NCBI RefSeq assembly: GCF_000485595.1
Contig: NW_014577150.1
Location: 490,954-532,499 of the forward strand
Length of the DNA stretch: 41,546 bases
Source: Priapulus caudatus
Taxonomy: Eukaryota; Priapulida; Priapulimorpha; Priapulimorphida; Priapulidae
Direction: 5' to 3'
Of the stretch, positions 1-12,890 are shown piece after piece. The position numbers and the translations under genes were made by a program. Numbering within the stretch: the first letter of the stretch is position 1; each line of letters begins with the position of its first letter. Below the pieces are notes generated by a model that was given only the letters and a program-made list of their open reading frames with translations, was not told the DNA's origin and ran no database searches.

Positions 1-259
1 AGATATTGTTTACATTAATGATTGCCCAGATTTCTACATTACGTAATAGCTATTTATCGTTCATGAATGTCTGAGCCGATTGATATAATCTGTGCAATAT
101 ATATATCAAGAGTACATAATAGGAGATACATAATCTCCTATTATGTACTATTGATATATATATTGCACAGATTATATCAATCGGCTCAGACATTCATGAA
201 CGATAAATAGCTATTACGTAATGTAGAAATCTGGGCAATCATTAATGTAAACAATATCT
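1..259. repeat. near-perfect palindrome
   Basis: The first ~126 bases are the reverse complement of bases ~134-259, around a loop near position 130. By eye the arms differ at one base only (CAAGAG on the left against CAATAG read from the right). The right arm is the beginning of repeat element copy A. The left arm starts at the first base of the window, so the palindrome probably extends beyond it. Only the inner ~70 bases of this palindrome recur at copy B (21421-21490). Confidence 0.95.
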
Positions 260-2250
260 GCCCTTGCAGATATAGCATTTCTATGTCAGTCCACTAAGGC
301 TGAGAGAGTCTATATATACCGGAACGTACCCTGGTACCAGAGCATATAAATCAACGTGATTTATATGCTCTGCTGGTACTATCTAATATGCCGGACCGTA
401 CCTCGCCTACTTCACTAACGAGTCTAGGGAGTCGCCTACGCCTACTCCCTAACCCTAACCATATTAGATAGTTACCAGGGTACGTTCTGGTATACCGGAC
501 CGTACCCAGGGTACGTTCCGGCAGTACCCTGGGGGACATAGACCCTATGAGCCCCACTAAGTGCGTTGCATTGTGTTTAACGTCCTTTTACTTTTCCCCG
601 GTTTATTGGCGTTTTAGATGAGTATCGTTTGCTCTGAAAGCTCACACGGTATGTGTTTAAATGTGGAACGACAAAGGTTTCTTAACACAACGTACCGGTG
701 CAACCGATACGGCTGATGATATACTGGTGAATAGAAGGGATTGATGCAGTTAAACCGTTGATATGTTATATGCGATCATACGCGTGTCGTGTGGGTGTCT
801 AGTAATAGGCCGTGTATAGTGTGGTATACAATCTCGCCCATGTATTGTCAGAATATGTGCTATTTGTAACAACCAATATCCTCTCCCTAGTGCGTTCTCA
901 TTGTAGTTTTGATGCTAATACATTTAGTTAATGTCAGTAGTAATTCAATGCTTATTGGGATTTAAACATACACTTATCTGTACTATCTAGCTTTACCTAC
1001 CAGCTGGTAAATGGTGTCATCTGTTAAACTGTGTTGTACTTCTTACCATCACCATCACACGTAAACGCGATCGGTATCTTGAAAACCGCCTTCTCCGCCC
1101 ACCTCACATGCGAGCACGGTACGCATGTTCAGCACATCGCACCTGGTATGGCAATGGAGCCTTTAATTCCGCCCCACGACTCTATCTCGGATTGTCATAA
1201 CTCGGCTATGTACACGTTGGGTTCGACGGTATGATTGCAGTGGGGCTAACTGTTTTGTTTTGTATCACTGTCCTTGCTGCATTGTCATAATGCACTGTAT
1301 AAACAATTTATGTACCCAGTTTATTCTATTTAGGTAGCGGTATTTTTTAAACGTAGTTATGATAAAAATTACATCGTTTCTTAGTTAATTGGAAATACAT
1401 TTTCATGAGGACATGAAATGAACTTTTCAAGAGGGGTCAAGGGAATTATTGTAATCGGTAAGCGGTGACGGACAGTGACGGACGCACCTGTACTTCGCGC
1501 TAAGCGGACCGGCCAGGTATTGATGTGTCGATGCGATGCGTAGCGTTTATAAGGCAATATTAAGACAATAACGAACGCACTCGGCACCTCGCGCCAGAGG
1601 TCGCTACGTTCTGCATTCGCTACCTCTACCAGCTGTCGAGAGGAGCAGCAGATGAGCAGATGAAGAAGAAGAAATCTACACGGCGACGATAGGGTAAGCT
1701 ACATCGTAATTTCACTGTATCCATGGCCACGAGTTCGGAAATAATTTATTAACAGTAAAATAGCTCGAGTTTTTGCCGAGCACTGCGCGCGAATTTTCGT
1801 AGTTATAGCTAGCGTGGTATTCAAATTTCATTGGGCGGCGTGACTGACTCAAACCGTCGAGAGGGGTGAAATATCAAGAGCGTATTAAGAAGGAATACTT
1901 CATAATACGCTCTTGGAAATATAGATATAGTGAACCTATGCACTGGTTGGTGTTTGCAACCTTGGACTAACGTTTTCATTACCTCCGCCAGGGGCTTGGC
2001 GGAGGTTATGTTTTCACCGGCGTGTGTTTGAGTGTTGGTTTGTGGGTTTGTGGGTTTGTGGGTTTGTGTACGCTCGCTGATTGGCTGATTGGCCCGCCAC
2101 CGCCGCCGCCGCCGCGCCGGAACCGCCTGTATCATACAGGTTAAGCCTAACTGAAAAAGTTATGAACGGATTGTCATAAAATTTTCAGAAATGGGCTAAC
2201 TTAGAATTGATGAGATTTTGGTAGTGATCCGGATCCAATTAATTAATTAA
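105..2250 (+). repeat. hairpin-rich dispersed repeat element, copy A
   Basis: About 2.1 kb that recurs in the same orientation at 21419-23540. No open frame survives in both copies, so it looks non-coding. It is dense in short inverted repeats: 336-377 (AGAGCATATAAATCA paired with its complement), matched CTATCTAATAT/ATATTAGATAG around 383-470, 1875-1915 (CAAGAGCGTATTA stem), 1981-2006 (ACCTCCGCCA stem) and 2126-2140 (CCTGTATCATACAGG). It begins at a hairpin next to (TA)-rich sequence and ends in AATTAATT-rich sequence containing TCCGGATCC. The repeated occurrence and defined ends suggest a non-autonomous mobile element or an old segmental duplication; I do not recognise the family. Confidence 0.85.
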
Positions 2251-2265
2251 CTAATGAATTAATTA
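2160..2265 (+). repeat. one unit of the GGTGATCCGGATCC / AATTAATT tandem repeat
   Basis: Contains the module TCAGAAATGGGCTAACTTAG, then GATTTTGGTAGTGATCCGG, then AATTAATTAATTAACTAATG. The same module occurs in several tandem copies at 23450-23765 and, in reverse complement, at 19600-19822. Here a single copy ends copy A and passes directly into a CA microsatellite. Confidence 0.8.
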
Positions 2266-2267
2266 AT

Positions 2268-2320
2268 AAAACACACACAACACACACACACGACAGTCAC
2301 ACACACACGTACACGAGTCG
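2268..2320. repeat. (CA)n microsatellite
   Basis: Interrupted run of ACACAC dinucleotides directly after the AATTAATT-rich end of copy A. Between it and the next microsatellite (2321-2550) I see no coding signal. Confidence 0.85.
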
Positions 2321-2555
2321 CTGCTGCCTTCGTCAGCACAGGAAAATCTGCGAGATGATTCACAGATTCATGGCGATCGAAATAGAGTCAGTGTGCAACA
2401 CGTGTGTAAACGCGCACAGCGACCAGAGTCACGGCGTCTGCTCCAGATTCCTCGCTGAGGCGAGCGAAATTTAGCAGGCCGAGGAACACATGCGAGTTAG
2501 GGGGGTCGATGAAATTCAAAAGGAGTTGGCATCTGCGTGTTTATTGATCTTTTTA

Positions 2556-2890
2556 TTGAACTATCTATCTATCTATCTATCTATCTATTTATCTATCTTC
2601 GTAATCTATCTAATCATCTATCTATCTATTATCTATGCTCTCTATCTATCTATCTAATCTGTCTGTCTGTGTGTCTGTCTGTCCCTGGTCTGTCCGTCCG
2701 CCCGTCCGTCCGTCCGTCCGCCCGTCAGTCCGCGCGGCCGTCCGCCCGTCCATTCGTCTGTCCGCTAAATCCACATATACATCCATCTACCCACCCGACC
2801 ATCTCTATCCATCAACCGTCTCACCAATCCACTCATACAGCCTACTACAAGCCCACAGGTCCAGACCAACAGACAAACAAACATACTTAC
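2556..2890. repeat. composite tetranucleotide microsatellite (TATC/GTCT/GTCC/CATC)
   Basis: Successive blocks of CTAT, then GTCT, then GTCC/GCCC, then degenerate CATC/CAAC repeats. The long open frames here, rich in Ile-Tyr-Leu-Ser and Pro-Ser-Val-Arg, are translations of the simple repeat and are not genes. Confidence 0.9.
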
Positions 2891-2907
2891 CCGTAAGCAT
2901 ACTGAGG

Positions 2908-2928
2908 TGTGTACGTATGTGTGTGTGT

Positions 2929-2971
<43 letters not shown>

Positions 2972-3135
2972 GTGTGGTGTGTGTGTGTGTGTGTAGTGGT
3001 GTGTGTGTGTCGTGTGTGTGTTGCGTGTGTGTGCGCATGGTGCGTGGCGTGACGGTGCGTGCGTGCGTGCGTGCGTGCGTGTGCGAGCGTGCGTGCCGCG
3101 TGCGTGCGTGCGTGCGCGTGTTGTATGCGTAATGT
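2908..3135. repeat. (GT)n and (GTGC)n microsatellite
   Basis: Long alternating GT run that gives way to GTGC repeats near 3055-3115. It is mostly alternating purine-pyrimidine sequence. Cys-Val and His-Thr rich frames on both strands are artefacts of the repeat. Confidence 0.9.
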
Positions 3136-4740
3136 GCGTGCCTGTGCGCATCTACAGCGTTTTCTAGTCTACAATTCACATTACCTTATTCGCTTCTCAC
3201 GGCGTGAAAGTCGTAGAACTAACGGTCAGCCACTCATGTTTCCATGTGCTGCGGATGCTAGTGCGAGAATGTTACGCGCGAGTGTAACATAGACATAGGG
3301 CTAGAACGAAACGGTAGCTTCATATAGATACCATATAAATACTTTATTTATAGTTCCATGATCGAGTACCTTAGAACCTGCACGCTGATGCCCTGTGGAG
3401 ATCTACCGAGTGCTATATATACCCGAACAATGGCCGATTTCACGCCATGTTGTCCCGTGAACAAAAGAATAGACGCTCCAGGACATGTATTGTAACATGG
3501 TGTGTTACAGCAGCCGGCTGAAGGTGCGATAAGGATATTTGTATGTTTACTAGGCACTTCTAATTTTTAACAATATATTTTTAACGATATATTAAAGAAT
3601 GATGCAAAAACGCCAAAATGACCGCTAACCTGAACCCTAACCCTAACCCTACGAAAACAGCCCAACCCTAACGCCTAACCCTAACCCTGAGCCTAATTAA
3701 ATTTAAAATATATGTAAAATAGAAGTCCTTAAGTAAACAATATCTACGCAACCTTTCACCGGCTGCTGATTTTACAGATGTTTACATAAAGTAGGCTAGT
3801 AAAAGTGATAGGCTAGATTTGGCTGAAAATTAGCCTGGGTTGGGTAGGTGCAAGTCAGTTAGCATGTATGCCTAGGTTTACAAATAGTAGGTTGCCGTGT
3901 CCGCAAATGTAAAGACGCGTGTTTTAGTTTAGGAAATATTAGTCTAGACAGGGGTGCAGATAGGGTACATGTGGCGTTGGTTAGAACACACAAAGCGCTA
4001 GCAGTTGTATTGTATATAGTTAGCGCAGGGTGAAGTTGTGTGTGATTGTAGAAAGAGTTTGGACTATGTTTGTGATTGGTGGAGAGTTTGGCATATAATA
4101 TAGAAAATTTGAAGAAAGGTGAGGTTCAGTTTCTGGAATGCCCATACGTCATCCGTGTAATTACCCTGTATTAGTTGTAAAGCAATAAATTCTTTTAGTG
4201 AAAGCACAAATTCTCACCATTCGTCTTGGATTATTTACTTCTAAATTATTATTATCATTTTTATTTTATTTTATTGCGAATGTAGCAGTCGCTAAACTCC
4301 TAAGACTACTGAGAAATCTAAAAAACAGAAAACCAAATTAAATAGACCGTTCATTTTCTAAAAATAATGAAACGCAATGTGAATGAAGAACGAAATACGT
4401 TGTAACATGTGCCGAATGGAGAAAATAGGTCGAGCCAACCAAAGGCCTTCTTCAGCCAAATAATTCAACATGCACTCAGCAGAACATTAGCAGAACCAAA
4501 CGCCATCCTTGAGACATGCTGTTAGTACGTTTGAAACATGTGTTCAGCTTCGGTTGAGTGCAAATTTGTCCGACTAGCAGATCGATGAAGGGATGTTGAA
4601 GTGTAGACGAGCAGACCAAACAGACCGAATATGCGTGTAAATACAAAACAAGGATCCCTGCATAGCGACCTACAACTACATAAGCCGAAAGTAGATTCGC
4701 CGATGTAGAAAGTAAAATAATATGTAGGCGTGTTGGCTCC
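3136..4740. other. no gene seen
   Basis: AT-rich sequence with stops in all frames. No homologous peptide is recognised. Holds the telomere-like tract at 3625-3695; otherwise featureless to me. Confidence 0.5.
3625..3695. repeat. short interstitial telomere-like tract (CCCTAA)n
   Basis: Two groups of consecutive CCCTAA units (around 3633-3650 and 3663-3690), separated by ACGAAAACAGCC. CCCTAA/TTAGGG is the usual metazoan telomere repeat. The array is short, degenerate and internal, so this is an interstitial tract and not a chromosome end. Two CCCTAA units also occur inside element copy A near 443-458. Confidence 0.75.
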
Positions 4741-4945
4741 TTTCTCTCTCTCTCTCCTCTCTCTCCCTTCTCATCTCTCTCATCTCTCTCTCTCTCATCC
4801 TTTCCTCCTCTCTCTCTCTCTCTCTCTCTCATCACGGCCACGCACGCATGCACGCACCTCTCTCTCTCTCCTCTCTCTCAAAACACACCACATCCACACA
4901 CACACCCCACACACACACACACACATCACACACACGACCGCGCGC
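4741..4945. repeat. (CT)n followed by (CA)n microsatellite
   Basis: Interrupted CTCTCT runs (4741-4880) pass into CACACA runs (4882-4945). Ser-Leu and Arg-Glu rich frames are repeat translations. Confidence 0.9.
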
Positions 4946-7900
4946 AGCACGCACGCCACGCCACTCATGCACGACACGCCTGCATGCGAAGCTTTCCTCG
5001 TATGCAAGGCACTACACACAGCGTGCACAATCCATGCGCACTTGACCTAAATGTACAGACTTGTATGTAGAACGGGTAAGAAGAAATAAAAGACAGTGTA
5101 ATGACATTCAGGCGCTGTCACTCACATCGTTGTTAGACATTGTCCTTGCCTAAAAGCGTACACGCGACTTAACCTATAAGGGCGAGTTGCCGCCGTATAC
5201 CTATTGCACTCACATTACATTGCCCTAGGCACAATATCCACACGTAAAAGCAGCACAAGGCGACGTGTTGATGATCAAAATGTCTACATAGTGCAGAATA
5301 TCAGCTGAAAAGAAGGAATCAGGACTAAATTCGTTAAGATTCCTCGATGATCGTCACAATTAATAAAGAAATGAAATGAAGTAGAGGTTATAATACATGA
5401 ATAATGTAGGGTTAAAATATGTCTTAATTACTTGCTCCGTTAGAAAAGCAGCGAGCGAATGATAGTAAGTCCTGACTGTACATAACTTAGCGTAATAATT
5501 TAGGTACTTTCCTTCTTGCTCTCGTGTGCGATTTACGTAACACGCATATTCAAGTAAAGTAAAATATTTCAGGGATAACACTAGTAAAACAACTCGGCAC
5601 ACAATTAGATATAATAGCATCTCGTCTTTACGCATAAAATTCTATCATGTATCCGTCACGATAGATTGTGTGGGAATTGTTAACAGGAAATTTGCGAAGT
5701 ATTTATCCGCACCTACAGCATGCCGCATCCATAACCATATATGGCAAATGTTTTTATGACATTGTTGTACAAAACCGCAATAAGAAAGCGCCATGTTCAT
5801 TTCGAACCAAGTTTCTGGAGAAAGAAAATGATCAGGTCAGAGTGTTCGTTTTTACATGAGTGCGTATGCTACGAGCATTCCTCGCAAAATCCACCAATGA
5901 CGCATTCTAATCGAGCCAAAGCTCTAACCTCAACAGGTTATTGAACCGCGTATAATTCTAGTTTGCGTTAGTGAGCAAGAGGCGCCACATTCTTTGCCTT
6001 GAGTAGTATGAACCCGTGCGATCAGAGTGTTTATTTGTGGAATCGAAAGACGTATTTTGTCGGGAATGCCCTAGCTGGCAGGGTCGATTTCACAGGCAGC
6101 AGGGCCCAAATTTATCCGGCGCGTAAATGATTGTCTCCTATTGTATGTTCCCGACGCTTCCTTTGAAATATATTCTCACCATCTCCACTCACAACTAAAA
6201 AATCGTCAGACTCTTGATTTAACGCTTCAACACCCGGTTTATGTAGAAATATCGGTTTTTAGAAGCCGTTTTAATACTAATATAAGCGCATTAATTACGA
6301 ATAATACTTGTTTGCGTGGGCCCGGTGCGATTCATTGTTGGCTGTCATCTCTGGTCTTTCCCGTTCGGGAAGAGTACCTTCCGGCAAAGTTATCAAAAAG
6401 TTAAAGAAGGATGTTGGAAGTTATAGAAACAGGCGCTTTGCGTTCCTGCAGTTTTTCTGCGAACAATAGAGGAAGGTCGACGCTAATATATCACTTTTTA
6501 CGTCGTATGCATTTCAATTTACTTTATTGAGCTTGTCTCTTTTTGTAAGATGTAAGCTATTTAGCATACCATACTTACTTCTGGCTGTCAGTCTAGACCT
6601 TCTGCGATATCACCAGCAAACAAGTAAATAATCGCAACAATTCAACATACGGGGCGGGCAATTCTGTGGCTTGTTCCACATCATAAGGCAACTTTAATTG
6701 AATGCCAGAAGCGCGAAACTCATTTTTCATTTTTAGCTGCGAGAGAAACTGACTACCTGTGCCGGACTAGCTTAAGCACATGAGTATGAAGCGCGCTAAG
6801 CTATTTCACATAGGCACTATGAATAAAACAAGACAAATAAAAACGGGGATAAGTCTACAAAATGCAAACGCTTCAAGCTATCACAGCAATTAAAACAATT
6901 AATTGTTTATGTGACGAGAGACAAATGTTGGCGTTAATTCAATGGACTGTCTCGTCTGTCAACTCATCGCAGAGTTCCGTATTCGGGTTACCTATGAAGG
7001 TTCACAGGTAAGACACGCTGATTATTCGTAGGACTTAGTTTTGTGTTGATTCTATTAACGCAGCTTGAAATTCCGCTGTAAAGCTGCAAGCTCCCATGAG
7101 ATCAACGCAAGATTTAACACAATTCCCCAGGTATGGGCAGTGGTTGGGAGGTTGACTAAATATCCAATTGTGCTTAAAGTAAATCTAAATGTGCGCAGTA
7201 AACGCGCCAGAGTGACGGGCTATAAATGTAATTTATGCGTATAGGCGGCTAATAACACTAGAAAGGTGTAGTTTAGTTACTGTCAGATGCAGCCGGAAAA
7301 CCGCGATATAAAACGCGATCTAAAAGCCGCTAGATCTTTTAGCCACGTCTAACGTTTATAACGGTTAAAGATAAGAATTGAGATAATAAGCGAGCAGTTA
7401 TTAGTGATAACTCTATTAGTTTGCGCCTCAATAAATTAAATGTTAGTAAAGGCGTACACAAAGTAAAAAATACGCAACCACATTGGCGCATAATGATGGC
7501 CCACATCGACTCGTACTGATGACGGACACACTTACATATGAATATAGTCATAGGTCCTACTTACACCCGCGCACTCTGAATAAAAGGACTAATATCGACC
7601 GGTGTTTTAAGAGATATTTGTTAGGTGTTATGTAAGCCGATATTTAATAACGGTTCCACACGTACTAATATCGATAAGTGACATTTCCTTAACCAACTAA
7701 CACAATTAGCGATGGTAAGGCTCAGCGAAATCCTCCTCTCCAATAAAATTGTCGGGAGTGTCGAAGGGTTAATACGAACGTATTAGTGTGCGGCTATATA
7801 CGAAACAGCCACACACATTTTGTGTCACAGGAACGTAAGATCACCTGAAGCATTGTTCCGGACACCCAATAGAGATTACGGATGACGCCTAACATTAGCA

Positions 7901-9160
7901 TCATGAGACAAACTTGACAGAAGCTACTCGAATACAATATAGAGTTTGCACGGTTAGTCATACGACAGCACTCAGCTCGTACACATACAGCAAGCATGTT
8001 ACAGCCGGTAGTGTGCGGGCCAACATGCCCTTGCTAGGGTTCGCTAAAAGGAGTTAACCTCACAGCGAGGCGATCCGGTTACAAAAATACAACCACGTCT
8101 ACCAGCTACAGAATCGCAGCCGCTGCTAGACAGCTACAGGCGGACGGACGCGGGACCACGCATAGAGTTTCTACGATGCACGTTAGATTAGTACGTACGT
8201 TGGGCGAAATTCGTAAAACGGGTTAGCATAACGCTGGTATCACGGAACGGAGAAAGAAAGACACGCCAATTCTCGACAATTTGAAGCACTGTTTTATATT
8301 TCTGATTGAATAATACAAATATTAAAGTTGTGTTTTTAGCGTTAGACAAGTATATAGTTTATATTTCGTGGTAGATGCGTCAATAAGTTGTGTAAGTCGC
8401 TCTTCAAGGGACTCGCAAACCTATTCCCTGTAAGGCCTTTTCGTTATAGATAATACGCACGAGTAAGCTGAACGTTGCTGGTAGCGACTTTTAGCCGAAT
8501 AACTTTACACTAGATACGCTAGTATACACCTCGTGATTTCATCTCGTCAAATTCCTAGTCCATTAAAGCAAAAAACATGACGCTGCATTACAGCGAAGCT
8601 TGCTTCTATCTCTCGCGCATAAAATTAATTAACGCTCGCACTCAGATTTAAATAAACGTGTTAGAAGATGGTTCATCGTTATGTATAAGCTTTTAATAAC
8701 TCAGCAGTGCCCCCCTAATACGTAACATTTGATCCACACTAGTTAGTTTATGACATTTCGCAAGCTGCGCGTAATTTACCCTTGTTAACTATGGTCTGTA
8801 ATCAACAGACATTGTATGTTTGCGCGCACATTCTCAGCCTGGTGCCGTTGTAGACCATTCAAACAGGGGTGGCCTAGTTTTAAAGCAAATATGGGGGGAA
8901 GGAACGGATTCTCTGCTTCGTACGAGCTACGTAGAACTGACCTTTCATGCAAAGAAAATAAACCCGAAAGATATTGCCACACCCACAGTTTTCCTGACAT
9001 AAATACAATTTTTTTTGTATATGCTACGCGTAAATTAACTTTTGAACTTATACGTTTTATACTTAACTGCCATGGACCCCCCAGGCCTTACTTAATTAGC
9101 TGCTCGAATTAGTAAAGTAAAATAACATTCCGATCAAAATATTTCGTATTTAAATTATTC
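4946..9160. other. no gene seen
   Basis: About 4.2 kb of moderately AT-rich sequence. The longest open frames are about 60-100 codons with no recognisable domain, no plausible exon and splice-site pairs, and no repeat structure I can see. I found no second copy of it elsewhere in the window. Confidence 0.5.
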
Positions 9161-9164
9161 GTTT

Positions 9165-9395
9165 GATATATCGTAACAGAAACCGAAGTGATGATGTCGT
9201 TGCGGCATTGAGACGACGTTGAAAGAACGTTGATGACAGCGTGATGACGACGGTGATGAAAAGGAGGTGATGACAGCGGTGGATGACGGACGTGATGAAA
9301 ACGGTGATGACGATGACTGTTTGACGAGACCGTGACGATGACGTTGATGATAGGCGTTGATGAGATGATGGAGAATGATGACGCGCGCGTACTGT
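9165..9395. repeat. degenerate GATGAC-rich minisatellite
   Basis: Many diverged copies of GTGATGACG/GTTGATGA-type words with ~6-15 bp spacing. The Ser/His/Arg-rich open frames on the opposite strand are produced by the repeat. Confidence 0.75.
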
Positions 9396-10924
9396 GTGTA
9401 TGTATATATAACAGGATACCTGATTGTAATGAGGCCAAGAAAATGAATCCGTTGCGTTGCTTGTTCTAATAGAGGCAATATTGTATTAACATAGTTCATG
9501 ATCAATATGCGGGAGTAATTCATTGAAATCTCGCGATGTAATTTCGCCATGTTTTAATCACTTTACTCGTAGCCCACATGACTGGATATAAAGAAATCAA
9601 AATCTATAATGAATATAATTACAAATATCACACGCTGATGAAGCATGTCAGCAAAGATACCTTTTGTAACGTGTAAAAAGATTTACTTGATGAATCCATT
9701 GCCACACCGAAGCCCAGCGGAGGGGCGGGGGGGGGGCGCTCGAGGAAAAGGGCAAGATTCCAACCTACGAGTTCGCAAGGATAAATGTGGGAAAATTTAA
9801 TCACTCTTCGCTGACAGCGTAAATTGATACGCGTGCACTCGGACTGTAGTGACGTACGATACGTGTGAAGTGGGTGTAGGAGGTAGAATGACTGCGGTTC
9901 GAAGCTGTTTCACTCTCTTTGTTGATGTTCGTCCCCCATAAATGCTGCACAAAATGGTTAATTATGCGTAGTGATTGTAGGTGATACCTTAGAAGCGTCG
10001 CGAGAGTATGGCTACAATAGGCACATTCAGAGAATAACCAGTGACTATTAGCGCAAATAGGCCTAATTTCTAATCATAATTTTATTTGTGAAGTTATCGT
10101 GAAGCTAAACCCTCATTGTAGGCGCAGCGCAGTAACGAAATATCAACCTGTTGCCTGTTTGTGTTCGGACCCATGTTGCTAATTGTTCCAGCAGCTGGCT
10201 ATCCAAAGCGCTTCATAACATGGTTTTTTCATCAGAGCGGAATTTGGTGAATCCCCGCCCCCAAAAAAAGGAATCAATAGAGTGCCATTGTTGATTCTAC
10301 GTGACGACGAGTTTCAGGACAGCTTCCTCCGCGACCGAGCATGCCAATTACGCAGATTACAAAGATATATTTTATCCTTTTTCGTTTTGGCCCACCCACA
10401 AACTAGACTTTTATTGATTCACCTATGATCATCTAACCGAAAACACAGCCAACATTTTTGTTTGAACTAGTATTAGTTATGCATAGTAACTCTCACACCG
10501 CATTGGCTCCTGGCTTGATACAACGCCACGGTTGCGGGGTGAATGAGCTAAGCCCCACGAGCAATACGTAGTGGGCATGTCAAAGGATGAATCAAGCGGC
10601 GGCATACCAACAAAGCAACCAGATAAAATAAGTGAGCGCTGAGAGGCAATAACGATTCGCCGAGACGACTATTATTCAAGCCTAAAATTGTCTGGTTGCT
10701 AAACTATGCCAATTACAAAACACTGCGCGTGACCGAAGACGCTGACGATTGCAGACGCGCGCCGGGTGAATCTGTAATTCGTAACGTCTATAGCCGACAT
10801 GTAGGCCTCGGCACAGTACCAGCGCATGACCGTCTAACGCTGCGACGAAACGGCTGTAATGTTTCCTTAAACGCACGACCGACGTTGACAACGTTTGTAG
10901 CAAGGGCGGCAAAACGCCATTACA
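9396..10924. other. no gene seen
   Basis: No recognisable coding exon. Contains a G-run near 9727-9737. Ends at an assembly gap. I could not find this stretch mirrored beyond the right arm, although the sequence on the two sides of the gap may not belong together. Confidence 0.5.
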
Positions 10925-10949
10925 NNNNNNNNNNNNNNNNNNNNNNNNN
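10925..10949. other. assembly gap (25 N)
   Basis: Exactly 25 undetermined bases. The left arm of the large inverted repeat begins immediately after it, so the gap hides the true outer edge of that arm. Confidence 1.
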
Positions 10950-12193
10950 ATATGCAAGCAAAGAAATGTCGGCCCACGCCGACGCGGCCCGCGGGAACAG
11001 CAAATGTAGTGCAGAAGAGTTCCTGTACGAGACCGATGGGCAGTTTATTTCAGTCGCGAGACCTAGTGAACATCCGCGTCAGAAAACCTCAACTGACGAG
11101 CTCTCAGGAAGCCCGCTATATAAGCGCTTACAACCGAGGCAACAGTAATTATATTAATGCAATGTTCCCGTGGGACTACAAGTAATTTGGCATGAACATC
11201 CAATCTGTGTCTTTAATCGCCGCAGTGAAGGCACCACGCAGCTGCTGTCAGCGGCATCGGGCTTGTCGGGAATTACCGTGAGTGACTCGACCCGGCAACA
11301 GCCCACGTATCATAGGGTACACGCTCAGTGGAGGCAGTGGACGAAACCCCTACACGCCATATATGAAGCAACACACGAGACGACGGCAAAGGCAGAGACG
11401 TTATCAGCGCTTTGAAAGTCAGTTAGCCTATTTGCTTGGAGTATGCCTACTAGATTATATACTCTCGGACTGCTTTACACAGTAACACACTGCGGCATTG
11501 ACTCAACATCAAACCTCAAAAAAGCGAGTCTTGCTTTAATAATTGCTTCAGTGCCCCTGCAATTCCGCGAGGCGCAAGAGTACGGGTGTTTACCAGTCAT
11601 AACTAAGCTATTCCACGCGCGGTAAAGACTTCGCTTACGTACAACGACACCTATACCTATTTACGAGATAACTCGCGTTGCATAGCGCTTACAAACGGTA
11701 ATTACGGTAACGTATACGCTATGTTCGTTTTGAAGCGCATAGTCACATACAATGTGACCTGGGGCCCTTGCATTATGGGACTGTGGAATGTGGCAGGCCG
11801 TCAGTTATGCGCGAAAATATAGATAGCGAAATAAGATACCGTACAATGCGTACAGTTATGGTCACTCGCCAGCACGCATTACACCGCACAACTCGTCGTT
11901 GATTTTCTCTTAGGTCCTACAGTCTCTGCATGACACCTGGAGGGCAAATAATTTTATTGCCTAAAATAGCCAAGCCAGCGAAGTAGCCTGAAACAGCCCG
12001 ACAACGCGTATTGCATAATTAAACGTGTGTCATGGGCGCAGCGTTACTTATTTATTTTCAAAAAAAGTTGCTGTGCCTTTACTTCAATTAACAATACGCG
12101 TGGAAACGCACAAAATAAAAAAATTCATTTATTTATTATGGATAGTAGCCTACGTTTTGCATGCCACATCGGACACCACGGCGCCAGTAATGT

Positions 12194-12890
12194 TACACAA
12201 TTGCTGCTGCCTGCTGCTGTGCTGCTGTTGCTGCTGCAGCTGCTTACTACTGCTACCGCCTTCTACTTCTCGCCTCACCGCTTCTACTACCCCCCCACCA
12301 CCACATACCACCACCACCACCCACGCCGCCGCCGCCGCCCACCGCCGCCGCCGCCGCCGTGCTGCTGCTACTACTACGACTTACTTACTACTATACTACT
12401 ACTACTACTTACTACTACTACTACTACTACTATACACAGACTACTTACGTTACTACTAACTACTATACTATACTACTACTACTACTACTACTGCTGCTGC
12501 TGCTACTGCCCTACTCCTACTGCCTACTGCTACTGACCTTTCGCGCTACTGCACTGCTACTACTTACTGCTACTGCCACTGCCAGCTTGCACTGCTCACT
12601 GCTACAGCTGCTGCTGCTGCTACTGGTACTGCTACTGCTACTGCTACTGCTACAAACAACAAATCAACAACAACAACAACAACAACATACAACACACAAC
12701 TACGACTACTACTACTACTACTACTACGACGACCGAGCGCGACGACGACGACGACGACGACGCACCGACGCACGACGACGACTACTACTACTACTACTGC
12801 TGCCCCTATACTACTACTACTACTGCTGCCTTTGCTCGCTGCCTGCTGCTGCCTGCTTTGCCTAATCCCGTTCCGCAATACTGCTGCCTA
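12194..12890. repeat. composite trinucleotide microsatellite, left-arm copy
   Basis: Blocks of CTG, ACC/CCG, TAC, CTG/TAC and AAC/GAC trinucleotides, about 0.7 kb. The right-arm counterpart (29783-30694) has the same blocks in reverse order and complement but is longer. Poly-Leu, poly-Thr and poly-Tyr frames here are not genes. Confidence 0.9.

Noticed and set aside
2126-2160. Helitron 3' end (hairpin followed by TTAAGCCTAACT)
   Set aside because: Homology between copies A and B continues well past the hairpin, so this is not a terminus; no CTRR-T junction was found.
2537-3292. Several open frames of 77-165 codons on both strands
   Set aside because: Generated by tetranucleotide and GT/GTGC repeats; composition is Ile-Tyr-Leu-Ser, Cys-Val or His-Thr only.
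3625-3695. True telomere
   Set aside because: Only a few degenerate units with ordinary sequence on both sides.
10696-11415. Open frames of 77-150 codons around the 25-N gap
   Set aside because: One runs through the Ns; none has a recognisable domain, and the mirrored sequence at 31560-31800 is frame-broken.
12025-12865. Overlapping plus-strand open frames of 144-169 codons
   Set aside because: Same cause: the left-arm trinucleotide tract.
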